Translations under genes and position numbers: made by a program | The notes under the pieces: model-generated | Seen by the model: the letters and a program-made list of their open reading frames with translations, nothing else | Databases searched by the model: none | What the model was told of the DNA's origin: nothing | Part shown: positions 35,342 through 46,728 of the stretch, in pieces | Numbering within the stretch: the stretch's first letter is position 1 | Layout: each line of letters opens with the position of its first letter | Source: Armillaria gallica | Taxonomy: Eukaryota; Basidiomycota; Agaricomycetes; Agaricales; Physalacriaceae | Length of the DNA stretch: 64,000 nt | Direction of reading: 5' to 3' | NCBI GenBank assembly: GCA_037576215.1 | Contig: JBANDB010000017.1 | Location: 372,001-436,000, forward strand

Positions 35342-36480
35342 TCATCGAGTCTCGTTTCCGTCCAGTATTGGCCCGGGTTTGTGTGACGTACAAATGGTAT
35401 AGTTAATACACTTTGCAGACCTTCGAGGACAAGGGTGGAAGTTGCCAGGCGTAAAGCGAGGACATGCGGGAGTGGCGTCTTCTACTATAGGATGCAGCGG
35501 CGAAATGCCTCCACGACGACGTTGCGTACGTGTTGATTTGATGCTGTTGAGTGACAATGCAGATGCGTTGGAACGGCAGGTGTATATTGACGCGTTGCCG
35601 GCGTAGCTTGGGTCAGGTTTCCAGTCCTTTCGGAATCAGTTAGCAATGCACAACACCCGGGATTCAAAATTACTGGGACCCACCACAACTTCGTCGTACA
35701 TCTCCTGTTTCAAGCTTCGGTTCTTCTGTGTATCGTGCTCCCATATGAGCCGCTGAGTGGAACAGTGTTGGGCCAGTCGGTCATACTCGGAGCGGGAAAG
35801 TCGACGGGCTTTACCATCACAGGGCGTATAAAGCTTCACGGGCTGGGTCGTGTATATAACGACTGAGATAGCCCATTGCCAAGGATGGCGCTAAGCTGGA
35901 ATCGTCTTCAATACATACACGTTAGAGCCGGGGAGAAGCTGTTCGTTTGGTTCGATGGGGACCACGAATCGCTGGAGAAGCTTTCCAAGACGTTCATATT
36001 GACCCCCCGAAGATGCAAACGTGGCCATGAGACAGATAAAGTAGCCCTTCTTTGGATTTCGACGCGACGAAAGGTGAGGAGGGGCATCCATAATAATGCA
36101 CGGTCTGTCTTTCCCAGAAGAGACGGGGACGACCTTGCCGCTTTGAGTGGTCAATGATGCACCTGTCCGAGGTTCCAATGGTCCAAAATGCTTGGCATGC
36201 TTTAAAACATCGCAGATAGGCGTGAATACAGATTCTTTGACGATGCTGGCAGATTTGTCCAGGCTGGAAGGTCCGGGTTGTCCTTGGGATCCTAACTGAA
36301 GGGGTTTTGGTACGCTGACCTGGCTGGAGGCATCGTCGTCCTCGGAGAGTAGACTGTAACGCGACCTTGAAGGCTCAATAAAGAGAGATGTTTGGTAGAG
36401 GCACCAGGCCTAGTACAAGTTGGAAGGGAGTGAGTGTTAGAAGGGAAGAAAATTGGAAGGAAAGACGGTGTCCGAGTCAA
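35342..36480 (-). CDS. Uncharacterised protein, minus strand
   Basis: Not recognised. The best-supported exon spans about 36410-35891: SLFIEPSRSRYSLLSEDDDA, KPLQLGSQGQPGPSSLDKS, ASIVKESVFTPICDVLKHAK, HFGPLEPRTGASLTTQSGK, KDRPCIIMDAPPHLSSRRN, KGYFICLMATFASSGGQYE and LLQRFVVPIEPNEQLLPGS. A TAG acceptor at about 36413 implies an upstream exon. Downstream exons at 35839-35636 (KLYTPCDGKARRLSRSEYDR) and perhaps to 35342 follow, but their join is out of frame as given. The sequence ICDVLKHAKHFGPL and the CIIMDAP stretch suggest a soluble globular protein; no family could be named. It is head-to-head with the gene at 36625. Confidence 0.45.
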
Positions 36481-36624
36481 TGAGTGCCTTCCATTTTATA
36501 TGGAGGAACACCCTCAGCGTTGTGCATTGATTCATGTGCATTACAACAAGACAAAGCAAAATGTTTTTTCGTTGGCCTTGGAACGGTATGACCATCACAA
36601 GTAGTACAAGATCAATTAAATTTA

Positions 36625-38019
36625 ATGGTCCCGGATCAAATCACTGTGATCAGTGGAATTTGCGATCATTTTCTCACGGCAGCTACTGTTATCCTTTGTC
36701 CTCTTGTCTTTCCGCGCCATTCAGGACATATTATAAAATGCTTGATTTGGCCGACGAAGCCGGTCATTTCCCCCTCCGCTTCAGTACTCTCCATCAACGT
36801 CGTTCAAGGTACTGATACGCAGCCTCAAGTCGTCCCACCAGAGCGTCATTATTTCGCTTTTTCCATCGATGTCGCTGCAACTCTGGAGTTGTACTGCGAC
36901 GGAGGCAACAATTCCATGTTGCAAAAGCTCGATGGCGTGAAGGATAGAATGTATGCCGGCTACTGCTTAATGGTGCGTCTCTGTGAGGCTTACTTCAATC
37001 TCACCGAATGAAGAACCACTTTTATAGGTGGATGGTCGGGTTGATGAGGAAAATAAATACCACGTTATCGACATTCGGCCAGTCCAACAGGGCCTCACCA
37101 AGCCTCACCCTAGAAAATCCCACCATGCGCGACCTACGATGTGCATTCCTATCTTACCTGAAATGGCCCATCCCAGGTCAAGGGAACCTCTTGAACTATC
37201 GGGGGCGTTGCCATGGGATAATTGCTACCACCCGACGTGTTACGACGTTTGTGCACGTATATGAACCGAATGGCGGGATTATTTTCAGTCACCATGCGTG
37301 ATGCTTTCTGCCCCGCTTGTCAAAGCCATACCAGAGGATATACGTTACGGCCAATTACTCCGAGCGGGAGTAGACGATGAGCAAGCCCTTCGAATTCTCG
37401 ACGGACAGCAAGACGCCCCTGGAAATAGACCTTCCGGATGAGACCGACAGTCAAACGTGCAAGACCTTTCTGGCCAAGATACCTGGCTCCGATAATCCTG
37501 AAGAAGACACGGCATTTGTGCCCGTTATGCGTATCGACCATGTCCTGTCAAACGTCCCAGAGATATCTGATCCAGCGCAGCTATACGGAGATTTGGATCT
37601 TTTCAAAGAGTAAGCAAAGTCTTTCAATGCCAAGATCCTTCGTCTGACCTTTTTTGGTTTTCAGAATCGTTCAGGAATATCAACTTGCACGGTACGGATC
37701 GATACTGTTCGAGCCTCCAGAGGGTCCACCGATTGACGATACGCCCATTCCCGACAACTTTTCAATGGTGTACAGTATAATGTCAACATCTTCTCGTACA
37801 TCTACGGAAGGCGACATAGAATCGGATCCTTCGGGCTCGCATGGACCTGATCCATCGTTGTTGGATTCAGAAGAGGTTTCCCCAGCATCAGCGTCTAGTC
37901 GGAAAGGTGGGTGTTATAGGCTTCGAGTGGTAGAACACTCTGATTGTTCTTCCTAGGAAAATGGGGAGTCAAGTCCTTTTCCAGCGAGCAATCACGCGTC
38001 TCGTTGGGGCCTTGAAGTG
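36625..38019 (+). CDS. Uncharacterised protein with FSIDVAAT and CYHPTCYD motifs
   Basis: Not recognised. The true start is uncertain; 36625 is the first ATG of the open frame, and the conserved part begins near 36840 with FAFSIDVAATLELYCDGG and KLDGVKDRMYAGYCLM. After an intron (36973-37027) comes VDGRVDEENKYHVIDIRPVQ, then LELSGALPWDNCYHPTCYD. A likely 44-nt intron ending at about 37289 removes an in-frame TGA. Then SPCVMLSAPLVKAIPEDIR, AGVDDEQALRILDGQQDAP and, after one missing C near 37420, LEIDLPDETDSQTCKTFL, followed by VMRIDHVLSNVPEISDPAQ, and an acidic Ser-rich tail. A last exon gives KWGVKSFSSEQSRVSLGP with TGA at 38017-38019. The Cys/His content (CYHPTCYDxxC) could bind metal. A partial paralog lies at 38420-38533. 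Confidence 0.5.
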
Positions 38020-38346
38020 GCGCAAGTTCTCTAACAAGCCTTGATTCGGTCTGCAAGACAGATGCACAAGATCTCACCTTCGTTTTATTATATACATTAT
38101 TTTGTGTCCTCCCTCACTTTCTTTGTTACGAATCGCTATTCCTGCATATTCCACTCGAATGTGTTTAAATCTGGTGTTGAAGGGCGGCAGAAGTCACGTT
38201 GTAAATCGTTAAGATATCCAGCGATTCCTCCCCGCGTGAAGATGAAATGTCGATCGTGATAATGACAGCGATTTGACAACCTTCTCACGGGCCTTTGTAC
38301 CTGCTTTTGTTGCCACCCAGGAGACGATATGAATACTTATGCTCGA
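38020..38346. other. Intergenic between convergent genes
   Basis: About 330 bp of presumed 3' UTRs between the + gene ending at 38019 and the - gene ending at 38347. No motif-bearing frame was seen. Confidence 0.4.
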
Positions 38347-39422
38347 TTATACATAACCGCTCATCGTTCCCCGGGCCCCTCTGTTACTCTCCGCTAACCT
38401 GCTTGACGCGAGGTTTGAAATGGTTCCTCCACCTTGTTTCACTTTTTCCATCGACGTAGCGGCAACTCCGGAGCTGTACTGTGACGGAAGCGGCCATGCT
38501 ATAGTCTCCCTAGGCAGACTTTTAATCTCTTGACAGACAAGCAGTCGAGATTTGAAATAAGGGCTGGAGGGTCTCCAGGGAGAAAACTCCTCAAAACGTG
38601 GGAGACCTTCCATCCCTTTGTCCGACCCCCACACCGGCGCCACTAGGCGTTGTGGTTCGATGTCAAACTTGGATGCAGAAAGCCGGTGCTCCCATTCCTC
38701 TTCGACACATTTTCGCAAGTGTCTATCATCAGCGATACCTATGGTGGTGATATGGTTCCAGAGTTGCTGCAGTGCTGGGGAGGACAAGTCAATAGAATCC
38801 TTGGGAGTGTTTGCCGCCATGATAAAGAGGAGGTGGCGGAAAGTGTAGCCGCCGGTACCACGATAGATAGGGAACGCGTAGAGGAGCAGGAAAACCTTGA
38901 CAAGACTGGTGGTGGTGAGGACATTGACGTCCTGGCGATCTGGGTTAGCGGGATCCCGAAGAGACACTGCGAAGCGGTCGTACTGCAGATCGGCGGGGTT
39001 GGGATGGTTGGGAGTGAGTGGAATGAGGTCGAGTAGACGGTCGTTGCCGGTGAGAAAGATGATGTCGGCACCGATGCAATTCTTGACGGGGAAATGGACT
39101 GGGAGGGTGCCTGAGGTGCCGGGATCTGCCTGGTGTACCCTGGAGCGACAGGTGCAGAAGGGTAAGCCGGCCCGGACGATGGCGGCAGTGGCGGCTTCGA
39201 CGTCGCTCGCAGCAACGACGTAGCCGCAGACCTAGAAAGAAAGCTCAGGCTAAAGATAGGGTGAGGTGGGATGGAACGTACTCTTGGGACATGTGGGTTG
39301 CCTCGCCACCAGTTGAGCAAATCTCCCCATACAAAGTGGGGAATGCCAGCATCGTCGAGTACTTTGGATACTGCAGCGACAAAGCGCACTGGCCATTTGT
39401 GGTCCTCTGTTGAGAGCGACAT
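38347..39422 (-). CDS. Uncharacterised protein, possibly nucleotidyltransferase-fold
   Basis: Two exons, 39422-39282 and 39231-38347, joined by a 50-nt intron, splice in frame into about 340 residues. The start is MSLSTEDHKWPVRFVAAVSK followed by VLDDAGIPHFVWGDLLNWW, a helix-strand pattern used by nucleotidyltransferase-fold proteins to position a substrate. Then CGYVVAASDVEAATAAIVRA, HFPVKNCIGADIIFLTGND, RLLDLIPLTPNHPNPADLQY, the rest of the core with DVNVLTTTSLVKVFLLLYAF, and a helical C-terminal part (CVEEEWEHRLSASKFDIEP). The catalytic GS and DxD residues of active nucleotidyltransferases are not evident, so it may be an inactive relative. Related proteins are common and multi-copy in mushroom genomes, from memory. 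Its 3' end overlaps, on the opposite strand, a conserved gene fragment. Confidence 0.55.
38420..38533 (+). pseudogene. Partial paralog of the gene at 36625-38019
   Basis: An open frame MVPPPCFTFSIDVAATPELY then CDGSGHAIVSLGRLLIS matches the conserved start of the neighbouring gene (VPPERHYFAFSIDVAAT, ELYCDGG). Most base differences over the matched stretch (38440-38493 against about 36852-36903) fall at third codon positions of the + frame. The copy was therefore under protein selection on this strand at some point. Only this segment remains, and it lies antisense within the 3' coding end of the gene at 38347-39422. It is likely a remnant of a duplication. Confidence 0.5.
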
Positions 39423-39926
39423 GATACGAGCAAGATAGTAGTGATCGTGGTAAGAAGGAAAGGGGCGTGCCAGAGATCCGGCTAAGCAGATTACAGGGTA
39501 TCATAGAATCGATCTAAGTACACAGAGCCTCCATCTCGCAGTGTATGACCGACTAAAGTCGCCGTCCGTGCATCCCTAGTATGGTTAGTATGGTTATGAT
39601 ACCTTCTCGCGGTGAGGCCGGTGGTGTTGCCAGAGTCGTGTTGCTGAACAGCAGTAGAGATGATGAGAGTGCAGAGAGAATCCCTCAGGTAGCGACACAG
39701 TCGACGTCGGTTCAATCCAGGACGTTAGAGGCTGAAGCTAAGAGGCAAAGAAATTGGTCGGCCCGGACTGAGAAACTTGTTCTTATTTGGTTCGCCGTGG
39801 TAGATCGTAAGCAGCGGTAAATTTAGCCGATGACATCAACGAGATCGTGACCGTTGGGGTCCAGCTTAATTCTTTACCACGACCACCACGTCGCCTCCCT
39901 CTGCCTAAGGATTATCTCCCCGCAGA
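39423..39926. other. Divergent promoter region
   Basis: About 500 bp between the start of the minus gene at 39422 and the alternative NADH dehydrogenase start at 39927. Small frames without motifs are present; no RNA gene was seen. Confidence 0.4.
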
Positions 39927-42454
39927 ATGTTGGCACGGCGCTGCTGTGCGACGTCGCGCCATTTATACGTCGCCAAGACAGCGAAAATACCGCAGTGGGT
40001 CGTCATCAGAAATGCATCCTCTGAAGCGTCAACACAACGTCCACGGCCTTGCATCGAGCGCGAAAGTACGCCAAATACACGAGTTATTTTCTTTTGTCGT
40101 CTGTCTTTGGACTCGTGACCATCGGTGCTGGCATCTTCGTCCACGACGCGTTTACGTACACCGAGAAACACGCTGAGCGGGTGCCGCGTTCACCCCTCGC
40201 TTTGTACCCGGAACGCGGTGGGCCCAATAACCTTCCTATTGTCAGTCTACAGGTCGACGATGAGGATGACGAGGAACACAAGAAGCTAGCTGAGAAGTCG
40301 AAGCTTGTCATTGTTGGCGGAGGATGGGGGGTGAGTCCTTGTTTTCGTCATATGCATATGCACCTATAGTGCTGGAACTTATGCAGGCAATGGGCGTCTT
40401 GCAAAAATTGTACCCTGGAGACTACAATGTAACCGTTGTTTCGTCAGAGACCTTTACGACGTTTACACCTCTTCTTCCTTGTGCGTTAGGCGCGCTTTGC
40501 TGTTGAGCTGCCTTCTCACATGTCGTGTAGCTGCTGCTGTGGGCACCGTTCAAGTGCGGTCCTTGGTAGAACCCATCCGCAAGATCATTGCACGTCTTCG
40601 AGGCCATTTCGTACAAGGCAAAGCGGTCGATCTGAGTATGTCTGAACAGCTACTGGAGGTAGAGACCTTGAGTGCTAGTGGAGAACCGTGCCGCATATAT
40701 ATTCCGTGCGTTCCGACACTTTCTTTTTGTCTGTTGACCTCACACCTGTCAAGTTACGATAAGCTTATCATTGCCGTCGGATCAACTTCAAGTACACATG
40801 GTGTGGCCGGATTAGAGCACTGTTTCCAACTCAAAACGATTGGTGATGCACAAAACATTCGGCGTCGCGTTATGGGTATAGTACCGACCGTCTCATGTTC
40901 TATCACCGAGCTCATGTTCTGCCAGATAATTTTGAGATTGCCAGTCTGCCAACAACCACTCCGGAGGAGCGTAAACGTCTACTCAGTTTTGTCATCTGCG
41001 GAGGTGGCCCTACTGGGGTGGAAACTGCTGCGGTAATGCCGTTATCTTTCACTTAATCATGGTGCACTCATTATGTACAGGAAATCTACGACTTTTGCCA
41101 GGAGGACATCATGAAATTTGTATGATGCAGTATTGACACCGTGATTTCTATTGCTGATCTTACCTCTAGTTTCCAAAAATATGCCGGGAGGAAGTATCCA
41201 TTCATGTAATTCAATCTAGAGAACATATTCTAAACACGGTCCGTGGTTCTTTTCCCTACCTTTTTTTTCTATTGAAAGCGTACTAGTACTCGGAAGCTAT
41301 ATCTAACTATGCCGAAGCCAAATTTGCTAGAGATGGTGTCGACCTCATTACCAATGCGCGGTAAGTCTGAATCAAGTCAAGGACAAGCGTCATATCTGAA
41401 TTCGGCATGAAGGGTCGGTGCCGTCAATCCTGAATACGTTCTTTACAGCAAACGGGGACCTAATGGGGAGATGGAGCAGCACACCGTCCCCCATAATTTC
41501 GTACTTTGGTCAACGGGTATAGCGATGAACCCCTTCACGAAGCGTGTAACGAACCTGCTGCCCAACCAAGTGCACAAGAAGGCCATTGAGGTCGATGCCC
41601 ATCTCAGGGTGAAAGGTGCTCCTCTGGGAACTGTGTATGCTGTTGGCGATTGTGCGACGGTAGGTCTTGATTTTTCATCCTTTTCGAGGTCGCCAACCTC
41701 CCTATTTGTAGATTGAGACGTCCATTATCAGCCACTTTATGGAATTGGTGGATGATGCAGATCGCGACAAGAATGGGAAGATCGATTTTGAAGAGTGGGA
41801 GATCATGGGTACGCTGAATGTATTGTTTTTACGTACATACTCTAACGATTGTGTGTGCAGTGTCAAGGATAAAGCAGCGGATTCCTATGGCTGAGGATCA
41901 CGTTACCAAGGTGTCTATGGACGGCGGCTAGTGTGTTCTGTGGCGCTGATCGCTTCGCAGGTCAGAGAGCTGTTCGAGATGTATGACACGGACGCGGACA
42001 ACAGTCTTTCGCTCAATGAAGTGGTCCGATTGCTTGAAGACATCGGAAACAAAATCACTTCTCTCCCCGCGGTATTCTTTGCTGTCTATCTTCCAAGATA
42101 AGCCATCCTGATTCCCACATTTAGACAGCCCAGGTAGCTTCTCAACAGGGTAAATACATCGGCAAGAAGCTTCACAAGCTTGCGCGCCAACAAGAAGCGA
42201 AAGGCCTTGATCTCGCAGTGGCGGAAGAGAAGCTGGCTGGACCCTTCCGGTACACGCATTTGGGCAGCCTGGCTTATATTGGGAACGCAGCTGTCTTTGA
42301 CCTGGGGAAGTACTCGTTCATGGGGGGTCTGGCAGCGATGTACGCGTGGAGAAGTATATATTGGAACGAACAGGTTTCCGTACGTACACGAGCGCTGCTG
42401 ATGATTGACTGGATCATCCGAGGTGTGTGGGGACGCGACCTTTCAAAGCTTTAG
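39927..42454 (+). CDS. NDE: Alternative (type II) NADH dehydrogenase with EF-hands, mitochondrial external form
   Basis: Single-polypeptide rotenone-insensitive NADH:ubiquinone oxidoreductase with FAD. The start at 39927 (MLARRCCATSRHLYVAKTAK) is a basic mitochondrial leader. A membrane segment (YFLLSSVFGLVTIGAGIFV) follows, but in a different frame, so a base is missing between about 39990 and 40050. The FAD-binding strand is KLVIVGGGWGAMGVLQKLYP across an intron, then VTVVSSETFTTFTPLLPS and DKLIIAVGSTSSTHGVAGLE. The NADH-binding motif is FVICGGGPTGVETAAEIYDF, and the end of the core has VYAVGDCAT. The insert has two EF-hand loops: DADRDKNGKIDFEEWE (about 41755-41802) and YDTDADNSLSLNEV (about 41974-42030). 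It ends GPFRYTHLGSLAYIGNAA and WIIRGVWGRDLSKL with TAG at 42452-42454. Calcium-binding forms of this family face the intermembrane space (as Neurospora NDE1). Confidence 0.9.
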
Positions 42455-43072
42455 ATACTTTGAAAGTAATAGAAACAGAGTCTGCCTTGGGGTAAGGTAG
42501 GGCTAAAATTGGATATTAATTACTGTCAATTCATTATCAACATGTTAATAACAGTTGGGCACCCAGTGCACCTCGTCACTTTTTAACAGTTAATAAAAAC
42601 TTCGCGAATAATGCATAATAACATGCTAAAATGGCCTCCACACTGAGTTGATAACAAATGTTGTGACGGCAGCGAACACTTTCCGGTCTCTCCCAATGAG
42701 TCTCTCGATACTGTTTACAAATTTGAATGCTATTGGGCGCCTGTAAAAAGTCTGAAAATAAGTACTGGTGCGACTTCTACTTCTGGGGCGAAGGATGTCG
42801 TCAAGATTAAGTTTGAGGCGGTTCAGCACGTAGCTGAGTGTGCTGCAAAAGGGGAAATTTTCGGTACTTGGAGGTTGGCGAAGGGAAACCATCGGCACAG
42901 CGGTCACATCCCCGGCAAAATGTTTAGAAACGTTAACATTTCTCACGGTGTATGGGGACATATTACGTCATTTTCTTGGACGCATCTTCGCTCACTACAG
43001 TTCTGAAAATCAATCGGTGTATTTGATTCTGCGTTTCCCTACAGCCATTGTGAACGGAATCTGTTTCTCTCC
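42455..43072. other. Intergenic, upstream of CLP1
   Basis: About 620 bp. An antisense open frame at 42626-42961 has no recognisable motif. It is read as 3' UTR of the NADH dehydrogenase gene and promoter of CLP1. Confidence 0.4.
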
Positions 43073-44907
43073 ATGTCCGAAGACACAGCTGAAACCAAAG
43101 AATGGGTACTGGAGCCCGAGACGGAGTACAGATTCGAACTGGATCCCGGTACTTCTCTCGCAGTCAAGGCAGGTCCGCGCCAATGCTTTTCTCGCATTTC
43201 TCTGACCGCACAAGGCATCCAGCTGTCGCGTGGGCACGCTGAAATATTCGGATTTGAGCTGGTAGAAGGACAGACGTACGTCTTTGGTGCAGAGTGCAAA
43301 GGTGCGATATTTACCTGGCAGGGCTGTATCATCGAGATGAGTCTATTTTCCCCTTCCAGCGGGCACACGTCGTTATTAACTGCTATTTCCACGTCACTGG
43401 CCATCCATCGACGGATTATGTATCTGAAGAAACGCCAATGAACGCCTACGGGAATCTACATGTCGCATTTGAGCAGATGCGGGTACGAGCCCTGGGGGCA
43501 CTGAACGGATCACCCCCTCCCCCGGATACAAAGCCGGATGTCAATGCCGAACCGCCGCGTGTCTTGATACTCGGACCCGAAAACTCCGGCAAGACGAGTG
43601 TGTGCAAGATCCTGGTCAATTATGCGGTTCGTGCCGGTCAAGGATGGACCCCGCTTCTCGTGAACCTCGATCCGAGCGAGGGGGCTGGTCTGCGCCCGGT
43701 GCACTGTCAGTTGCGCCTGTGAGCAGTCCGCTACCGACGGCGTCTCCCGCAAATATCCTCGGTACGGCTGCTACTTCAGCGCCAACGTCTTTGTCCTCGA
43801 ATGCGTTGTTGCCGCTTGCGTACTGGTATGGGCATCCGGAAGCTAGGAAGAATACCCTCTTGATGGACAGACTCATTCGTAACCTCGGTGAGAACGTTCG
43901 AGAACGACAGGATAACGATCCCAGAGGTACTATTTGTTAACTCGTGTGAATCATTTGGATGAAACGTCTTCTAGGAAGCGCTGCAGGCATCATTGTTGAT
44001 ACCCCTTCGTCTTTGGGTTCAGGCCCCGCATCATCTACTGAACATCGGCAAAGGCTAATAAAGGCTTGCGTAGAATCTTTCCGAAGTGAGGAGTATTTCC
44101 TGTCCACTTCGGCATATCTAATATAGGGAACAGTTAATGTCATTCTCGTCGTGGGGCATGAAAAACTGAACGTTGAAATGCAGCGCGCCTATGGATCTCG
44201 GCTTACCGTGGTGAAGATCCCAAAGTCTGGCGGTGTATGCCGATCTATTTTTCGTGTCTTCATCTCCGCTTACAATCATCAGGTTGTCGAACTCGATCTC
44301 GGATATCGGGAACGAGTAAATAACTATCAGATGCACACATACATGTATGGCCAAGTCATACAGCCTCCCGCAGGAATATCAGCTTCCTCTGTCAGCGCCG
44401 ACACTTTCACAGACATGATACTCTCTCCGTCGTCTTCTGTCATCAATTTTGATGACCTCACCATATACCGGATCGGTGCAGGTCCTCCTTGTGCTTTTCA
44501 TCTCGAATTACTCCACCCTCATCATCTTTTGCCTTCACAGCGACTATGGCCCCTTCAGACGCGCTCCCCGTAGGCGCCAAACGCGTGGTCTCAGAGACCC
44601 AGCCCGTGCTCGTCAACCCCAGTCAACCGGGCTCTGGTCTCCTGAACGCAGTGCTCGCACTTTTATCCCCTTTCAACCCGGACGAGAACGAGCGATATGA
44701 CGAAGAGATTCTCGACCTCACTGTGGTGGGCTTTTTGGTGATGTGCGTTCTAGCCTCTGACATGTCCGAGCGCTCCTTCGCTGATCTTCTGTCTGCAGAA
44801 CAAAGCTGGACATTCCTCAACGTAAAATGACCATCCTTGCGCCGAATCAGGGGTCTGTCGTGGGAAAGACCGCTATCGTTGGTTCGTACGAATGGCAGGA
44901 TCAGTAG
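43073..44907 (+). CDS. CLP1: Clp1 pre-mRNA cleavage complex subunit (RNA 5'-kinase fold)
   Basis: Clp1 is a subunit of cleavage factor IA in mRNA 3'-end formation and belongs to the polynucleotide 5'-kinase family. The start at 43073 gives MSEDTAETKEWVLEPETEYR, then RISLTAQGIQLSRGHAEIFG, the N-terminal beta domain typical of Clp1. The central P-loop is ILGPENSGKTSVCKILVNYA (about 43566-43625), then LLVNLDPSEG. Next come NALLPLAYWYGHPEARKN, AAGIIVDTPSS (Walker-B-like), INVILVVGHEKLNVEMQRAY and VVELDLGYRERVNNYQMHTY. The C-terminal domain has INFDDLTIYRIGA, SDALPVGAKRVVSETQPVL, NAVLALLSP and KMTILAPNQGSVVGKTAIVG, ending SYEWQDQ at TAG 44905-44907. One G is missing in the G-run at about 43680-43684. 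About six introns. Family and identity are secure. Confidence 0.9.
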
Positions 44908-46728
44908 TCGACCATTCTTCAACTTGTCCTCGATCGCTGTTGTCTTTGCGTTACAAATCAATTCCAAGCGGTTAATCGAATGACGAACATTAAGGCACTT
45001 GCTGGTGATCTAATTCATTTAATTTTAGCTCAGGTTTAAATGTTGCTCAAGGCAGACAACAGCAGCAGGCTGATTTTTTGATGAGCCATCTTTCACTTTC
45101 CGAAATCCTATTCATCACCGATATCTCACTAATCACCGGGACCGTGATGATGGAAGAACATATGCTGGGACTCGGTGCTTTTCTGCCTCGTTCAAGTTGT
45201 CGTTAATGCGGTTCGAAGATCAGTTTTCAATTCGCTAATACGCCCGTACTTGATGATTACATAGCCCCAACAAACATTCAGCCGCGCCTCGATTGGACGG
45301 TGCTGAAGCTTTTCACATCCCCGGTCTCGGGCGCCTGAGACAGCATTAGCCGGACGCATTTCTGCTGAACCCGAGTGTGATTGGCTTCTAATTGTTCACG
45401 TACGCAGCAACTGAGTATCGATGCGGCGTCTTAATGTCTGGCACATGCCCTCCGTATCATACAATATACCTTGTCTGGGGTCCCTGACAGCGCACGATGA
45501 CATTGGAGGTGTTGCCTTGATTGTAACGTTTCCAATAGCATTGAGAATGGTGTTTTTGACTTCCGCTAGTAAGTTTGATTGTGCTTAACATGTCGCATCT
45601 AATGATGATACAAGCTCGGTGGTGACCGGATGGCATGTCAATTTTACCGGCAGCCTCTTCAAGCATCCAACCCCCGAGCAGCAGTGACTTGCAACAGCAC
45701 CAACTTCTTGATACATCAGTCCGGCGAGAGAACAGAATACGCGCACGTCTGTGGTTATTTGTACTTGCTAGTGACGACACCCTTGGTGTCACTGATATTT
45801 CTATCATTCAACTATGCCGTGAAGAGTAGCATGATGGAAGAATCCAGAAGTCTAAGGCCACTCCTCCATCGCCATTCGAAGGCGTCTGGACAAGCTCGAG
45901 CTCCTGACCGCGCGGACGACAGGATAATTTTCATTCAGATGAACCTTGATATGACTATGCTTCGTCTCATGATGAAGTCACAGACGTAGTTATAGCGTAG
46001 ATCCGTAGACTTCGAGTGATAGCGGTCCACGGTAGCACAAGCTATCTACCAAATGGGAGCAGCCAAGATGGTGTCGGCGACCAGATATCGGGACTAACAG
46101 GGGAAGAAGAATGCTGTGAGGCCTTGAAGTTTCGAGCGGAGAGAAGTTTCGTTCGCAGGACTGTTCCGGTATACATGATCCTATCAGTTTCATCAAAGAT
46201 TGGTCAGGACAAGTTACTGCCAGCGAAACTTCGAATTCATTGAGCACCATGCGCGTCGTCATATAGGAAAAGACGGAACTTCGCGTCCTTGACGACCTGC
46301 ATCAAGTGAGGCTTTAGAATCTAGTTGGATCGCCTGAACAACACAAAAGGCATTATCGTACTACTGAAGGTCGAACGATGGCAACTTCCGGTTCTACGAA
46401 GTATTCTGGGAATTTGGAGTATCGAGGCGCTGAGAACACTGCGCGCCTCCATCCCCTCCAAATCATGGCGTCAAGAACGTGATACGGTCCCTATATATAA
46501 CTGCTGTATACTCCGCGTCTTCATCGGTACACATTAAGAATCGAAAAATCACAATTGCGTAACGTGGGAACCCGAATTCAGGGCTCATCAGCGTGGGTGG
46601 CAGATGATTTACAAACCCTTTTGGCTCTCCACCTCTTTTTTTATCTTCCCTCACGGAATCATTTATAAAGAAATGTTCTTTCTCGCATCACACGCGCTAC
46701 CATCTTCCTTCCCCCCACTATCTCCTAC
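44908..46728. other. Gene-poor region without recognisable gene
   Basis: About 1.8 kb. The longest open frame, 45630-45989 (+), ends RSLRPLLHRHSKASGQARA and has no domain I recognise; antisense frames at 45457-45807 and 45990-46262 compete with it. No repeats or RNA genes stood out. It may contain a decayed gene or a rapidly evolving one. Confidence 0.35.

Noticed and set aside
37230..37295. In-frame TGA in the gene at 36625-38019 as a nonsense mutation
   Set aside because: A GT...TTTTCAG intron of 44 nt spans the TGA and keeps the frame, so splicing explains it.
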